Source: Singulisphaera sp045290345 (GTDB taxonomy: Bacteria; Planctomycetota; Planctomycetia; Isosphaerales; Isosphaeraceae). Taken from it: a stretch of DNA of 64,000 nucleotides. The position numbers were made by a program, and so were the translations under genes. The notes below the pieces were generated by a model. The model saw only the letters and a program-made list of their open reading frames with translations, ran no database searches and had not been told where the DNA came from. Below are positions 43,582 through 52,639 of the stretch, piece after piece (positions within the stretch are counted from its first letter, which is position 1; each line of letters begins with the position of its first letter). The stretch covers positions 4,526,001-4,590,000 of the forward strand of contig NZ_CP155447.1 in the NCBI RefSeq assembly GCF_045290345.1, read 5' to 3'.

Positions 43582-45411
43582 ATGATTCGACGCGACGACA
43601 TCCGAAATGTGGCGATCATCGCCCACGTTGACCATGGCAAAACCACTCTGGTTGATTCCATGCTCCGTCAGTCCGGCCAGTTCCGGGCCAGCCAACTTGT
43701 CGGCAATTGCATCCTTGACTCGAACGACCAGGAGCGTGAACGCGGTATCACGATCTTGGCCAAGAATATTGCGATCAACTACGGCGACGTTAAGATCAAT
43801 ATTATCGACACGCCTGGGCACGCCGACTTCGGTGGCGAAGTCGAGCGAACCCTTCAGATGGCCGACGGAGCGCTCGTCCTAGTCGACGCCTTTGAAGGAC
43901 CGATGCCTCAGACCAAGTTCGTCTTGCGCAAGGCGTTCGCTAATAAGATCCGGCCGATTGTGGTGATCAACAAAATCGACCGGCCCGACGCCCGCCCGCA
44001 GGAGGTCCTCAACGAGATTTTCGATACGTTCGTCGACCTCGAAGCGGACGAGCACCAGCTTGACTTTTCTTACATCTACGCTTCGGGACGGGGCGGGTTC
44101 GCATCGCACGACCCGACGACGACCGAGGGGGACATCCGCCCCCTTCTCGACCTGATCGTTCAGAAGGTACCAGGACCGGAAGTCGACCCTGACTCCCCGT
44201 TCCGGATGCTCTGCACGACGCTTGATTTCTCAGAGTACGTCGGCCGGATCGCCATCGGTCGGATCGCTTCGGGCCGCGTCAAGCGGAGCCAGAAGGCGGT
44301 CCTGATCAAGGCGGAAAACGTCACCACGACGGGTTCGATCGATAGCGTGCTCGTCTTCGACAAACTGGGGCGAGTCGAAGTCGAAACCGCCGAGGCTGGC
44401 GACATCGTCGCTTTGGTCGGGCTCGGCTCGGTCGATATTGGCGATACCATTGCCTCCACCGAACGTCCTGAAGCTCTGCCGCGAATCGAGGTCGGTGAGC
44501 CGACCTTGAGCATGCTCTTCACCGTCAACGACTCACCGCTCACCGGCGAGGGACAGTATCTGACCTCGCGCCACCTCAAGGATCGGCTCGATCGCGAACT
44601 GCGCTCGAACGTCGCACTCCGCGTCGAGCCGACCGCTGAGCGCGACTCGTTCACCGTTTCGGGGCGTGGTCTCCTCCACCTCTCCGTGCTCATCGAGTCG
44701 ATGCGCCGCGAAGGCTACGAACTCGCCGTGGGCAAGCCCGAAGTCATCATGAAGCGGCTGAACGGGGTCGAGCACGAGCCCTACGAGTACTTCGTGGTTG
44801 ATGTCCCCCACGGTCAGATGGGACCGGTCATGGAACTCGTTGGCGCGCGTCGCGGTGAGCTCGCCAAGATGGACGTCAAAGGGGCCTATGCCCACCTCGA
44901 GTTCATGATTCCCGCACGAGGCCTTCTCGGCCTGCGAACGCGGCTGATGAGTGCGACTCAGGGGGAAGCCATGATGCACCACAACTTCCATGACTATCAG
45001 CCGTTCCGCGGGGAGATTCCCAAGCGGAGCAACGGCGTGATGATCAGCATGGTGCGTGGCCAGGCGGTCGCTTTTGCCCTGGATAGTCTGCAACAGCGCG
45101 GAACCATGTTCGTCAAGCCCGGCGACGATATCTATGCCGGTATGATCGTCGCAGAAAATGCAAGGGGCGACGACATGGTCGTGAACCCCTGCAAAGAGAA
45201 GAAGCTCACCAACATGCGGGCCTCCGGCTCGGACAAGAACGTCCTGCTCAAGCCGCCCCGCGAGCTCACGCTTGAGATCGCCCTCGAATACATCGAGTCG
45301 GACGAACTGGTGGAAATCACCCCGACGAAGATCAGGCTCCGCAAGAAGGAGCTGACCGAGGAAGGTCGCAAGCGATCCGGCCGTAGTGGTGGGAAGACGG
45401 TGAGCGTCTGA
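43582..45411 (+). CDS. typA: Translational GTPase TypA/BipA
   Basis: Ribosome-associated GTPase implicated in stress-dependent translation and ribosome assembly. GTPase motifs are visible: G1 AHVDHGKTTL, G2 region ERERGITI, G3 DTPGHADF, G4 NKID. Domain II and the two elongation-factor-G-like alpha/beta domains follow, with the TypA-specific C-terminal region around 480-609 (SNGVMISMVRGQAVAFALD, EYIESDELVEITPTKIR). The 609 residues match the family. It is convergent with the epimerase gene, 63 bases away. This is a core gene useful for phylogenetic placement. Confidence 0.97.
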   Translation: MIRRDDIRNVAIIAHVDHGKTTLVDSMLRQSGQFRASQLVGNCILDSNDQERERGITILAKNIAINYGDVKINIIDTPGHADFGGEVERTLQMADGALVLVDAFEGPMPQTKFVLRKAFANKIRPIVVINKIDRPDARPQEVLNEIFDTFVDLEADEHQLDFSYIYASGRGGFASHDPTTTEGDIRPLLDLIVQKVPGPEVDPDSPFRMLCTTLDFSEYVGRIAIGRIASGRVKRSQKAVLIKAENVTTTGSIDSVLVFDKLGRVEVETAEAGDIVALVGLGSVDIGDTIASTERPEALPRIEVGEPTLSMLFTVNDSPLTGEGQYLTSRHLKDRLDRELRSNVALRVEPTAERDSFTVSGRGLLHLSVLIESMRREGYELAVGKPEVIMKRLNGVEHEPYEYFVVDVPHGQMGPVMELVGARRGELAKMDVKGAYAHLEFMIPARGLLGLRTRLMSATQGEAMMHHNFHDYQPFRGEIPKRSNGVMISMVRGQAVAFALDSLQQRGTMFVKPGDDIYAGMIVAENARGDDMVVNPCKEKKLTNMRASGSDKNVLLKPPRELTLEIALEYIESDELVEITPTKIRLRKKELTEEGRKRSGRSGGKTVSV

Positions 45412-45474
45412 GCGAAGGGTTCCTAACAAAACCCTTCGACCCAAACGCCTCCAGTGAGTCAGTCAATCAGCCGC

Positions 45475-46323
45475 TCAGGCCGTACCTGAGCGGCGTTTGA
45501 TGAAGCTGAGCCCGTCTCGGCAGAGACCGAGCGGGTCGGGGAAGAGGTCGCGCCAGACCTTGGTTGCCGCAGCCAGGGCGGGTAAGGCGCGACCGAACGC
45601 CTCAATCGTGAGTGACCCGTCGTAGCCACTCGCCTTCAGGCCCGACCAGAACGAATCCCAGTCGACCTGGCCGGTGCCCGGAATTCCCCGATCGTTCTCC
45701 GAGATGTGCACGTGGATCGTCTCGGCCGCGCACGAGGCGATCGCCTTCGCCTGATTCTTCTCCTCAATGTGTGCGTGGAAGCTGTCGTACATCATCTTGA
45801 GCGACGGATGATTCACCGCGCGGACGAAGCGGGCCGTATCGGCCGCCGTCGTCAGGAAATAGTTCTCGAACCGGTTGAGATACTCGACCCCGAGCCTGAT
45901 GTTTCGCGCCTGCGCCTTTTCGGCAACCTTGCTCAGCGTCTCGACACCGGCCTTGAACTCGTCCTCGGTGGGTCCGTTCCCCGTGAACTGGCCAATTGCC
46001 GAATGAATGGGACCGCAGAGGATCTCGCAGTCGAAGGCCGCACAGCGGTCCAAGACCTTCTCGAGTTGGGCCACCGCGGCCAGACGAATCTGGGGGTCGC
46101 CCGAGATTGGATTCGTCTCGGGAGACATGACCGTGACGGCAGTCGCGCTCAGGCCAAGGCTCTTGAGTCGTTTGCCCAGCCGCTCGTAGGGCGCGGGGTC
46201 GTCGATGGCAAAGACCGGGACCTCGACGCTGTCGAACCCCATCTCTTTGAGCTGGTCGAGCAAGCCATCGTGCTCGGAGGTGACCTCAGTCGTCCAGAGC
46301 AGTAAGTTCATACCGATCTTCAT
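45475..46323 (-). CDS. D-tagatose/D-psicose 3-epimerase-like TIM-barrel protein
   Basis: TIM-barrel epimerase of 282 residues, most similar in motif pattern to ketose 3-epimerases. Metal ligands are Glu in LGVEYLNRFE, Asp in KMMYDSFHAHIEE, His in IHVHISENDRG and Glu in LTIEAFGRA. Such enzymes invert C3 of ketoses such as fructose or tagatose. The exact substrate is not defined. It is the last gene of a minus-strand sugar block, separated from the next (oxidoreductase) by about 400 bases that carry a hairpin. Confidence 0.88.
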   Translation of the reverse strand: MKIGMNLLLWTTEVTSEHDGLLDQLKEMGFDSVEVPVFAIDDPAPYERLGKRLKSLGLSATAVTVMSPETNPISGDPQIRLAAVAQLEKVLDRCAAFDCEILCGPIHSAIGQFTGNGPTEDEFKAGVETLSKVAEKAQARNIRLGVEYLNRFENYFLTTAADTARFVRAVNHPSLKMMYDSFHAHIEEKNQAKAIASCAAETIHVHISENDRGIPGTGQVDWDSFWSGLKASGYDGSLTIEAFGRALPALAAATKVWRDLFPDPLGLCRDGLSFIKRRSGTA

Positions 46324-46721
46324 GGAGGCATCCTCGTCGTTCGTGGATAGTCGGGCAACGTGGGCGGACCACTCTTTAGAGACTATCTCAGTCGGTGAAT
46401 CTCACAGACGCCCTCCGTTGACGATGACCGCCTGCCGGGTGCTCCCCCGGTTCTTGGCTCGAGACCGGTGCGTGGGGGCCTTTGTCCGCGACACCCAGAC
46501 CGTAAGGAATCCTAGGCGCCCGGAATGCTCCCGTGCCCCCGGATCAAATCGGCCTACTGAGATCGGTTCTGCAAGTGGTTGACTGTCGAATGGATCAGAG
46601 AGCGAGCGAGCCGGGTGATCGAGGCCGGTCTTCAGCCCCCGAAGCGAGGGCCAGAAGACCGGGGCCTGAAGCCAGACCCCAGTCACCCCAGAAGACGTGG
46701 GCGCCCCGAAGGCATACCGTA
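46324..46721. other. Intergenic region with a large hairpin
   Basis: A 398-base gap between two minus-strand genes. It contains the inverted repeat at 46623-46666. The remainder shows no convincing coding or regulatory element. Confidence 0.4.
46623..46666. repeat. Imperfect inverted repeat downstream of the oxidoreductase
   Basis: Stem GGTCTTC (46627-46633) with GAAGACC (46654-46660), extended outwards by GGCC/GGCC and inwards by GCCC/GGGC with small bulges. It lies about 55 bases past the oxidoreductase stop, so a transcript-end or REP-like role is plausible. Confidence 0.6.
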
Positions 46722-47870
46722 TTAGACGGGGACAACGGTCTGCCACTGGCCGACCTCGGCCGAATCGAGCACTGCGTCGCAAACCGCTTGAGTCGCAAGC
46801 GCCTCGCGGAACGTCGGGCTGGTGGCTTTTCCGGCAGCCAGACCCGCGAGGAAGTCGGCAACCTGGTGGACGAACGTGTGCTCGTAACCGATCTGGAGAC
46901 CGGGCACCCACCAGTGCTTCATATAAGGATGGTCGCTATCGGTCACGTGGATCGAGCGCCACCCGCGCAGCTTCGACTCGTCGCCGTGGTCGAAGTATTC
47001 GAGCCGGTGGAGGTCATGGAGATCCCACTTGATCGAGGCTTTCTCGCCGTTGATCTCGAAGGTATAGAGCGCTTTGTGGCCGCGAGCATAGCGGGTGGAC
47101 TCGAAGAGCCCAAGCGAGCCGTTCTCAAACCGACAAAGGAAGGCGCACGCATCGTCGATGCTGACCGGCTGGACCTTGCCGGTCTCGCTGTGCTTCCGCT
47201 CCTTGATGAACGTTTCAGTCATTGCCGAGACGTTCGAAATCCCCCCGTTGAGCCAGAGGGCGGTATCGATGCAGTGGGCAAGGAGATCGCCGGTGACACC
47301 GGACCCCGCGGCCGCGGCGTCCAACCGCCAGAGCCCCGCGCCCCCTTGAGGCAACTCGGACGAGATCGTCCAATCCTGCAAGAAGTTCGCCCGGTAGTGG
47401 AAAATCCGACCGAGCCGGCCCTCGTCAATCAATTGCTTGGCGAGGGTCACCGCGGGGACGCGGCGATAGTTATACCAAACCGTGTTGGGGACGCCCGCCT
47501 TCTCGATGGCTTCGACCATCGTCTGGCCTTCGACCAGGTCCATCGACAGCGGCTTCTCGCACAAGATCATCTTGCCGGCCGCGGCCGCCGCAAGGGCGAT
47601 CTCGGCGTGCGTATTGTTGGGCGTGCAAATATCGATCGCATCGATATCTTTGCGCTCGACCAGTTTCCGCCAGTCGGTCTCGATCGACTCATAGCCCCAT
47701 TTATCGGCAAACGTCTTCGCGTTCTCCGCGCTCCGACCACAAACCGCTTTGAGCACGGGGCGGTATTCGAGGTCAAAGAAGTCGTTGACTCGCTTGTAGC
47801 CGTTCGAGTGGGTCCGGCCCATGAAGCCGTAGCCCACAAGGCCGATGTTCAAAGGTTTCTTCGCCGCCAT
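46722..47870 (-). CDS. Gfo/Idh/MocA-family oxidoreductase
   Basis: NAD(P)-dependent sugar or inositol-type oxidoreductase of 382 residues. The Rossmann motif is IGLVGYGFMGRTHSNGY, followed by the strand-loop DICTPNNTHAEIA and the family's cofactor and active-site CEKPLS (Lys). The C-terminal domain carries the expected GSGVTGDLLAHCIDTALWL with the catalytic-type Asp and His. No leader, so it is cytoplasmic, unlike many planctomycete homologues with Tat signals. Neighbours are sugar isomerases and a ManA-like cupin. A palindrome 22-37 bases upstream of the start codon may be its operator. Confidence 0.92.
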   Translation of the reverse strand: MAAKKPLNIGLVGYGFMGRTHSNGYKRVNDFFDLEYRPVLKAVCGRSAENAKTFADKWGYESIETDWRKLVERKDIDAIDICTPNNTHAEIALAAAAAGKMILCEKPLSMDLVEGQTMVEAIEKAGVPNTVWYNYRRVPAVTLAKQLIDEGRLGRIFHYRANFLQDWTISSELPQGGAGLWRLDAAAAGSGVTGDLLAHCIDTALWLNGGISNVSAMTETFIKERKHSETGKVQPVSIDDACAFLCRFENGSLGLFESTRYARGHKALYTFEINGEKASIKWDLHDLHRLEYFDHGDESKLRGWRSIHVTDSDHPYMKHWWVPGLQIGYEHTFVHQVADFLAGLAAGKATSPTFREALATQAVCDAVLDSAEVGQWQTVVPV

Positions 47871-47891
47871 GATTCACCTGAATATGCGAAG

Positions 47892-47907
47892 TTATCAATG
47901 TTGATAA
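47892..47907. promoter_or_regulatory. Candidate operator palindrome TTATCAAtgTTGATAA
   Basis: Perfect 7-bp inverted repeat with a 2-base centre, A+T-rich in a GC-rich region, 22-37 bases upstream of the oxidoreductase start on the minus strand. Its placement suits a regulator binding site. The binding protein is unknown, and no matching site was noticed upstream of the other genes of this block. Confidence 0.5.
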
Positions 47908-47961
47908 ACGAATTTTTGTTGAGCACTCGTATGCGTGAGTTCGCGAGCCGGCGATCCACGC

Positions 47962-49017
47962 TTACTCCGCCCAGCCATGGGCGTCACGGACGGCGATCAT
48001 CTTGGTCAGGATGTCGTTCCACGTCTGTGGCTTCATCATGACGGCATTGGGGAACATGCAGCCGTCCCAGCAGATATGCTTGAACGCCTTGGTCAATTGC
48101 CCCTTCTCGTCGCGGAGCCAGAAGCCGGCGTGGCGCGGAATGTCGAGCTTGCCGTTGGGGTCGGTCGCCAGGCAATGCCGGCCGGTGTGATCGTGCGACC
48201 CGGAGCCGAAAACGGTGGCGTCGTTCTGGGCAACGTGAAAGTCGATTGTCCAGGGGCGAAGCGCGGCCGTCAGCGTTTTGAGCGCATCGTCGAGCACGAC
48301 GGGGTCTTTCCAGTCGTAACCGGCGGGCAAAATCCGATCCTGGGGGGCATTTTCCCCCAAGGTATACAAGAGGGTGTGGGCCATATCGGCCTGAAAGCCG
48401 ACAAGCTCGGGCTCGCCAACCCGCTCGAGGAGGTCGACCATCGTCCGCCAGGAGTGCATACCACCCCAGCAGATTTCGCCTTCGGCCGCCAGCCGCTCGC
48501 CGGCATCGGCCGCGATCTTGGCTGCCTCTTTGAACGTCTGGGCGATCTTCGCCTGATTGCCCGCCGGATCTTGCGCCCAGTCCCCCGGCCCGCACGCCGA
48601 ATCGAAGCGAACGACTCCGTAAGGCCGGACACCGAGCTCGCGCAAACGCTTCGCAATATGCGTCGCTTTGCGAACTTGATTGAGGAACTTGGTGCGGCCT
48701 TCCCCTTCATCCATCGCCGACCCACCGCCGGTCGGCGGCCAGACCGGGGCGACGACCGAGCCGATCGCCAGGCCGCGAGTCCGGACCTTCTCGGCGAGCG
48801 CCTTGAGGTCATCGTCGGTCGCGTCGATATCGACGTGAGGGGCGAACAGGAACAGGTCGACACCGTCGAACTTGACGCCGTCAACCTCGGCCGCTGCCGT
48901 CAGGTCGAGCAACGCATCCAGGCCGATCACCGGTTCCGACCCCTCACCCTTACCGACCACGCCCGGCCAAGCCGCATTGTGCAGCTTCGGGAAGTTATTG
49001 GGATGACTACCGCTCAT
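47962..49017 (-). CDS. Sugar phosphate isomerase/epimerase-family protein, TIM barrel
   Basis: TIM-barrel protein of 351 residues with an unusual long N-terminal part and C-terminal extension (CWDGCMFPNAVMMKPQTWNDIL). Likely metal-binding blocks are EGEICWGGMHSW, FQADMAHTLLY, DFHVAQNDATVFG and HDHTGRHC. Substrate unknown. The start ATG at 49017 has AAGGGA 7 bases upstream, which excludes the longer frame starting at 49080. It lies upstream of the oxidoreductase and downstream of the ManA-like cupin in the same direction, with gaps of 91 and 185 bases. Confidence 0.88.
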   Translation of the reverse strand: MSGSHPNNFPKLHNAAWPGVVGKGEGSEPVIGLDALLDLTAAAEVDGVKFDGVDLFLFAPHVDIDATDDDLKALAEKVRTRGLAIGSVVAPVWPPTGGGSAMDEGEGRTKFLNQVRKATHIAKRLRELGVRPYGVVRFDSACGPGDWAQDPAGNQAKIAQTFKEAAKIAADAGERLAAEGEICWGGMHSWRTMVDLLERVGEPELVGFQADMAHTLLYTLGENAPQDRILPAGYDWKDPVVLDDALKTLTAALRPWTIDFHVAQNDATVFGSGSHDHTGRHCLATDPNGKLDIPRHAGFWLRDEKGQLTKAFKHICWDGCMFPNAVMMKPQTWNDILTKMIAVRDAHGWAE

Positions 49018-49202
49018 GGAATATCCCTTTCTGTCGCCAAAGCGCCGGTACGCCGGCCAGGCTCGGGTCGAGTCTTGCAAGATGGGTCAAAGAGCCGGGA
49101 AAAGCGCACACCGTTCCCGGCCAGTTGTATTCAGGTCAAATGAGACCAAAGGAGGGAAATGATCGGTCGGTCGAGGAGGATTCGACCGACCGATAGCTTC
49201 GC

Positions 49203-50435
49203 TTAGCTCTTCCGGGCATCACCAACGCGAGGCGCATTGGGATGGACGTCGGGGCCGAAGTAACGAAGGCTGACGAAGACTTCGGTGCCCGTGTTCGTGT
49301 ACGTCACACCTTCTTTGGCACGCTTGTCGGTGATGAAGACCTCGTCCTTGGTCACTTCGCCGTAGCGAATGTAGACGGGGCAATCCACGTCGAGCTTGCC
49401 GATCGTGCCGCGGCCCTGGGTAACGATCAGACCGGAGGCCCCCTGGTCCTTGATCGTGACCGACTGTCCCGGATAAACCGTCAGTTCGCGGGCGCTGAAG
49501 TATTCTTTGCCGTCGACCTTGCCATAGACGATCCACTTGTCAACAAAGCCTTCGTCCTCGGAACCGGCAAAGACGATCGGTTCGAGATAGTTGTTGGCCT
49601 TGAAGTTGGGGTCGACGTTCTTTTCCCAGTCGAGTTGCTCGACAAGGTAGTCGAGGTCCTTGTGCTTGTCGGCGGGGACGTCCTTGACGAGCAGGTCCCA
49701 AGGAACGCGTCGGCCTTCGACCATCGACTGGTACATGCCGAAAACGTCGGAACCCCACTGCGGCTCGTAGGTCACCAACGACCCAGGGGCGTGGAGCACG
49801 GCGGGCGGAATCAGCCAGCCTGTGCCCGGCTTGAGGCGGTACGCCTTCGAGAAGTCGAGGATTCCATTGTCCCCCTCATCCCAGCGTTCGAGGCAGCGGC
49901 GGATGTCTTCCTTGGTCGTCCCCGGTTCGAGCCCCATGAAGGTGTGGGGGAAGTTGTTGCCGGTCCAGTTGAGCTGAGGCGGGAAATAATAGCTCTCCGG
50001 CTTCCCCTCGCGGCCCAGCAGCGCGGCCTGCTCGGCCGTCTGGTGCATGTGGTGGGGGATCGGCCCGAGGTTATCGAAGAACTTGCTATAAACGGGCCAC
50101 TTCTTGTACTTATCCCACAGCGCGGACCCGATCATTTCGGCCCCATGCAGGCCGACCGCGTCCTTGAGGGTGAACTTGTCCCCGTTGTGGACGACGTAGC
50201 TCAGTCCCTCGTCGGCCGGGGCGCCCTCGTTGGCGGCCGGGGTCGTCGAGGCGAACCAGCGTTCGTCGATGCCGCCACGATGGGTTCCCAGGGCGTAGAG
50301 GTCCTGAGGAGCAAGCTTGAGCCGTCCACCGGGCATCAGGAACGAGCGCGGAACCCACGTTGGGGCCAACCGCAAAATACCTTCACCGGCATCGAGCGCC
50401 GCGCGAGCGCGCGCGGCGAGTTGCTGATCGCTCAT
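49203..50435 (-). CDS. Cupin protein similar to class I mannose-6-phosphate isomerase
   Basis: Two-cupin protein of 410 residues. The first metal-binding block is PIPHHMHQTAEQA (His residues), with a further His in NFPHTFMGLEPGT and in LIPPAVLHAPGSLVTYEP, the spacing seen in ManA-like isomerases. The C-terminal cupin holds ELTVYPGQSVTIKDQGASG. It lacks the full ManA signature, so the activity could be another sugar isomerase. Given its neighbours (oxidoreductase, epimerases, xylulokinase) a sugar-isomerising role is inferred. No leader peptide. Confidence 0.8.
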   Translation of the reverse strand: MSDQQLAARARAALDAGEGILRLAPTWVPRSFLMPGGRLKLAPQDLYALGTHRGGIDERWFASTTPAANEGAPADEGLSYVVHNGDKFTLKDAVGLHGAEMIGSALWDKYKKWPVYSKFFDNLGPIPHHMHQTAEQAALLGREGKPESYYFPPQLNWTGNNFPHTFMGLEPGTTKEDIRRCLERWDEGDNGILDFSKAYRLKPGTGWLIPPAVLHAPGSLVTYEPQWGSDVFGMYQSMVEGRRVPWDLLVKDVPADKHKDLDYLVEQLDWEKNVDPNFKANNYLEPIVFAGSEDEGFVDKWIVYGKVDGKEYFSARELTVYPGQSVTIKDQGASGLIVTQGRGTIGKLDVDCPVYIRYGEVTKDEVFITDKRAKEGVTYTNTGTEVFVSLRYFGPDVHPNAPRVGDARKS

Positions 50436-50528
50436 CCGTCCGATTCTCCCGCCCCAAGATCTGACCCGAGCACGACGCGCCGGGACTCATCGTTGTAAAG
50501 CCAAGGCGCTCCAGACGCAAGAGTGAAC

Positions 50529-52631
50529 TTACTGCCGGCGATCCCCAAGATCCTTGACAGCACGAGCCGGCCAGTGTCGGGAAAGCATCTCGGCTTGATC
50601 CGGCGTGACTCGGTACAGCAAAATCGAATGCCCGATCTGATCGATTGGCTTCAATTCCTTGAAGTAATCGAAGCCCTTCGCCCAGACCGACCGGGGGAGC
50701 CACCGGGGTAACTCGTCGTCGTACACTCGCCACGGGAGACCTTGGAGCAACGTGGCACTCACCGCATAGAGACCGGGTTCGAATTTGAGGCCCTCGAGAC
50801 CTCGCTTACGATAACGCGGGGGGAGTTCGTCATCCCGGATCGTGCCCGGCCGGGGAGGAGGGAGAAACCAAGGAAATCCCCCCTCGCTCCGGAACAGGAA
50901 AATGTTGGGATTGATCTGACCGAAGTAGGCCAGGCCCACCGGTTCGTCGGGAGCATGAGTTTGGAGCCAGCGTCTCAGGCCGACCAGGTCCTGCCCCCAG
51001 TCGATATTGCTGTCGATCAGGTGCGATGAGCCGTTTGAGGCTCCTCCCGAAACCCAGTTGAAGTACGCAAGATAGTGAGGCGTGATGACAAGTGTCGCCG
51101 CCAATGTCGCCGCCAGAGAGACGCCGAGGAATGCTTTTGCCGCGCGACGACTCACCCGATCCTTCAGGCCCGTCGCCCACGGAACGACCTTCCCGATCGA
51201 AATGAAGACGAATGGAAAGCTGGCCAGGACGTAACGCAGGCCAAGATTGATGTTCGTGAGAACGCTCATCACGAGGATGACGATCACCGGCAACGCAAGA
51301 ACGGTGATCTCATCGAACCAGGATGCACGGGAACGTCGAGACGCCACCAGGATCGCGACCGAAGCCAGAAAGAGCGCCCAGGTCCCTTCAGGCACCTTGT
51401 AGACCAAAGTCAACAGATAGTAATACCACCAGCTCTTCTGACGAACTTCACCGTTCAAATAGACCGGATAGCCTTCGACTTCATCGCTCTGGATTTGGGG
51501 ATTGAAAAGATTCGCGGGCACCCCTTCAGCCTCGAACTTCTGATCGTCGAAGCCAAGGACGTAGTGTTTCGGGAATGGGACGGGGAGATGTTCCAGCCAG
51601 GTCTCGCGAAATCGATTGACCCGGCGTTGGTGGAGGGCATTGATCAACGGATCCGGACTCGGAGGTCGCCACTTCCCCGGCGTCACCGGACGAGTCAACG
51701 TTTGACTGAGGAACTCGTGTTGGCCGAGCGGAATCCCAACCCCCTCGAAGCCATAGCCGACGTTGATCACCAGGACACTCAGTCCGACGATCAGCAGGCC
51801 CTTACCGAGGTTTCGGCCCACTCGTCGCGCTAGCGTCCCTTGGTCCGTTCCCGTAAAGAGGTGGAGAAATCCAATCAGGGGCCAGAGGCCGTAGAGCAGG
51901 ACCATGCTGAACTTGCTGAGTTGAGCGAGGCCCAGGCAAAGTCCCGCGAGAGCCGCCCGCCACCAGGTGGGTTGTTGGAGCGTCCGCCAGAAGACGTAGG
52001 TTGCCAGGACTCCGAGGGATGCCGAGCCGACGTCGGTCGTCACCAGCCTGCAATGCGCCAGGATGTTGGGACACAACAACCAGAGCGTCAGGCTCAGCAG
52101 TCCCGCGCCCGGCCCATACAGCCGTTTTGACCAAATGAAGATGACCAGGCCCCCGAGTACGGAAAAGAGGGGCATGACGAGACGGGCCCGAGAGAAAAGC
52201 TCGAAGTATTGCCGGGCGTTATCGCGCTGGAAGACATGAGCAAAAACCGCCTTGTTTTGCGGTTCGTTCTGCCAGGACGGGTCATTGTACGGGACTTCGA
52301 CCCCTCGCATCGCGAGTACAGGAAGTGCGGCTACAAGCTTGATGAGCGGCGGATTGTGGTGGTAGAGCCCGAACTTGCCCGTCTGCCAATACGTGATTCC
52401 CGCCGGTAAATGGATGACCTCGTCGATCGTCGGGTTCTCCTCGACGAGGCTCCGGACGGCGAGTGTAAGGTGGACCACCAGGAGCAAGACCACCGCAAGG
52501 ATCTGTTTCCGTCGATTCCAGAACGTTTCCCCGGCGGGAGGAGTCGGCAACGGTGATGGGGGAGGGGAAGAAGCCGGCTCATTCACCGGGGCCTGTGGCC
52601 TCTGCTTCGGTCGTCGCGACAAGATTTCCAC
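50529..52631 (-). CDS. Glycosyltransferase family 39/ArnT-like membrane protein
   Basis: Membrane glycosyltransferase of 700 residues. A Pro-rich cytoplasmic N-terminus (about 1-40) is followed by the first helix (QILAVVLLLVVHLTLAV). The catalytic-type loop acids lie in EENPTIDEVIHLPAG, then about a dozen helices. A C-terminal periplasmic part (from about 560) carries DSNIDWGQDLVGLRRWL, a feature of planctomycete GT39-like proteins. It would transfer sugar from a polyprenyl donor. The start is given as GTG at 52631; a TTG three codons downstream with GGGAG 8 bases ahead is equally possible. It starts 8 bases after the xylulokinase stop. Confidence 0.88.
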   Translation of the reverse strand: MEILSRRPKQRPQAPVNEPASSPPPSPLPTPPAGETFWNRRKQILAVVLLLVVHLTLAVRSLVEENPTIDEVIHLPAGITYWQTGKFGLYHHNPPLIKLVAALPVLAMRGVEVPYNDPSWQNEPQNKAVFAHVFQRDNARQYFELFSRARLVMPLFSVLGGLVIFIWSKRLYGPGAGLLSLTLWLLCPNILAHCRLVTTDVGSASLGVLATYVFWRTLQQPTWWRAALAGLCLGLAQLSKFSMVLLYGLWPLIGFLHLFTGTDQGTLARRVGRNLGKGLLIVGLSVLVINVGYGFEGVGIPLGQHEFLSQTLTRPVTPGKWRPPSPDPLINALHQRRVNRFRETWLEHLPVPFPKHYVLGFDDQKFEAEGVPANLFNPQIQSDEVEGYPVYLNGEVRQKSWWYYYLLTLVYKVPEGTWALFLASVAILVASRRSRASWFDEITVLALPVIVILVMSVLTNINLGLRYVLASFPFVFISIGKVVPWATGLKDRVSRRAAKAFLGVSLAATLAATLVITPHYLAYFNWVSGGASNGSSHLIDSNIDWGQDLVGLRRWLQTHAPDEPVGLAYFGQINPNIFLFRSEGGFPWFLPPPRPGTIRDDELPPRYRKRGLEGLKFEPGLYAVSATLLQGLPWRVYDDELPRWLPRSVWAKGFDYFKELKPIDQIGHSILLYRVTPDQAEMLSRHWPARAVKDLGDRRQ

Positions 52632-52639
52632 TCCCGATG

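Noticed and set aside
46533..50498. Several plus-strand open frames of 400-500 codons opposite the sugar block
   Set aside because: They mirror the codon bias of well-supported minus-strand genes and show no motifs or ribosome sites.
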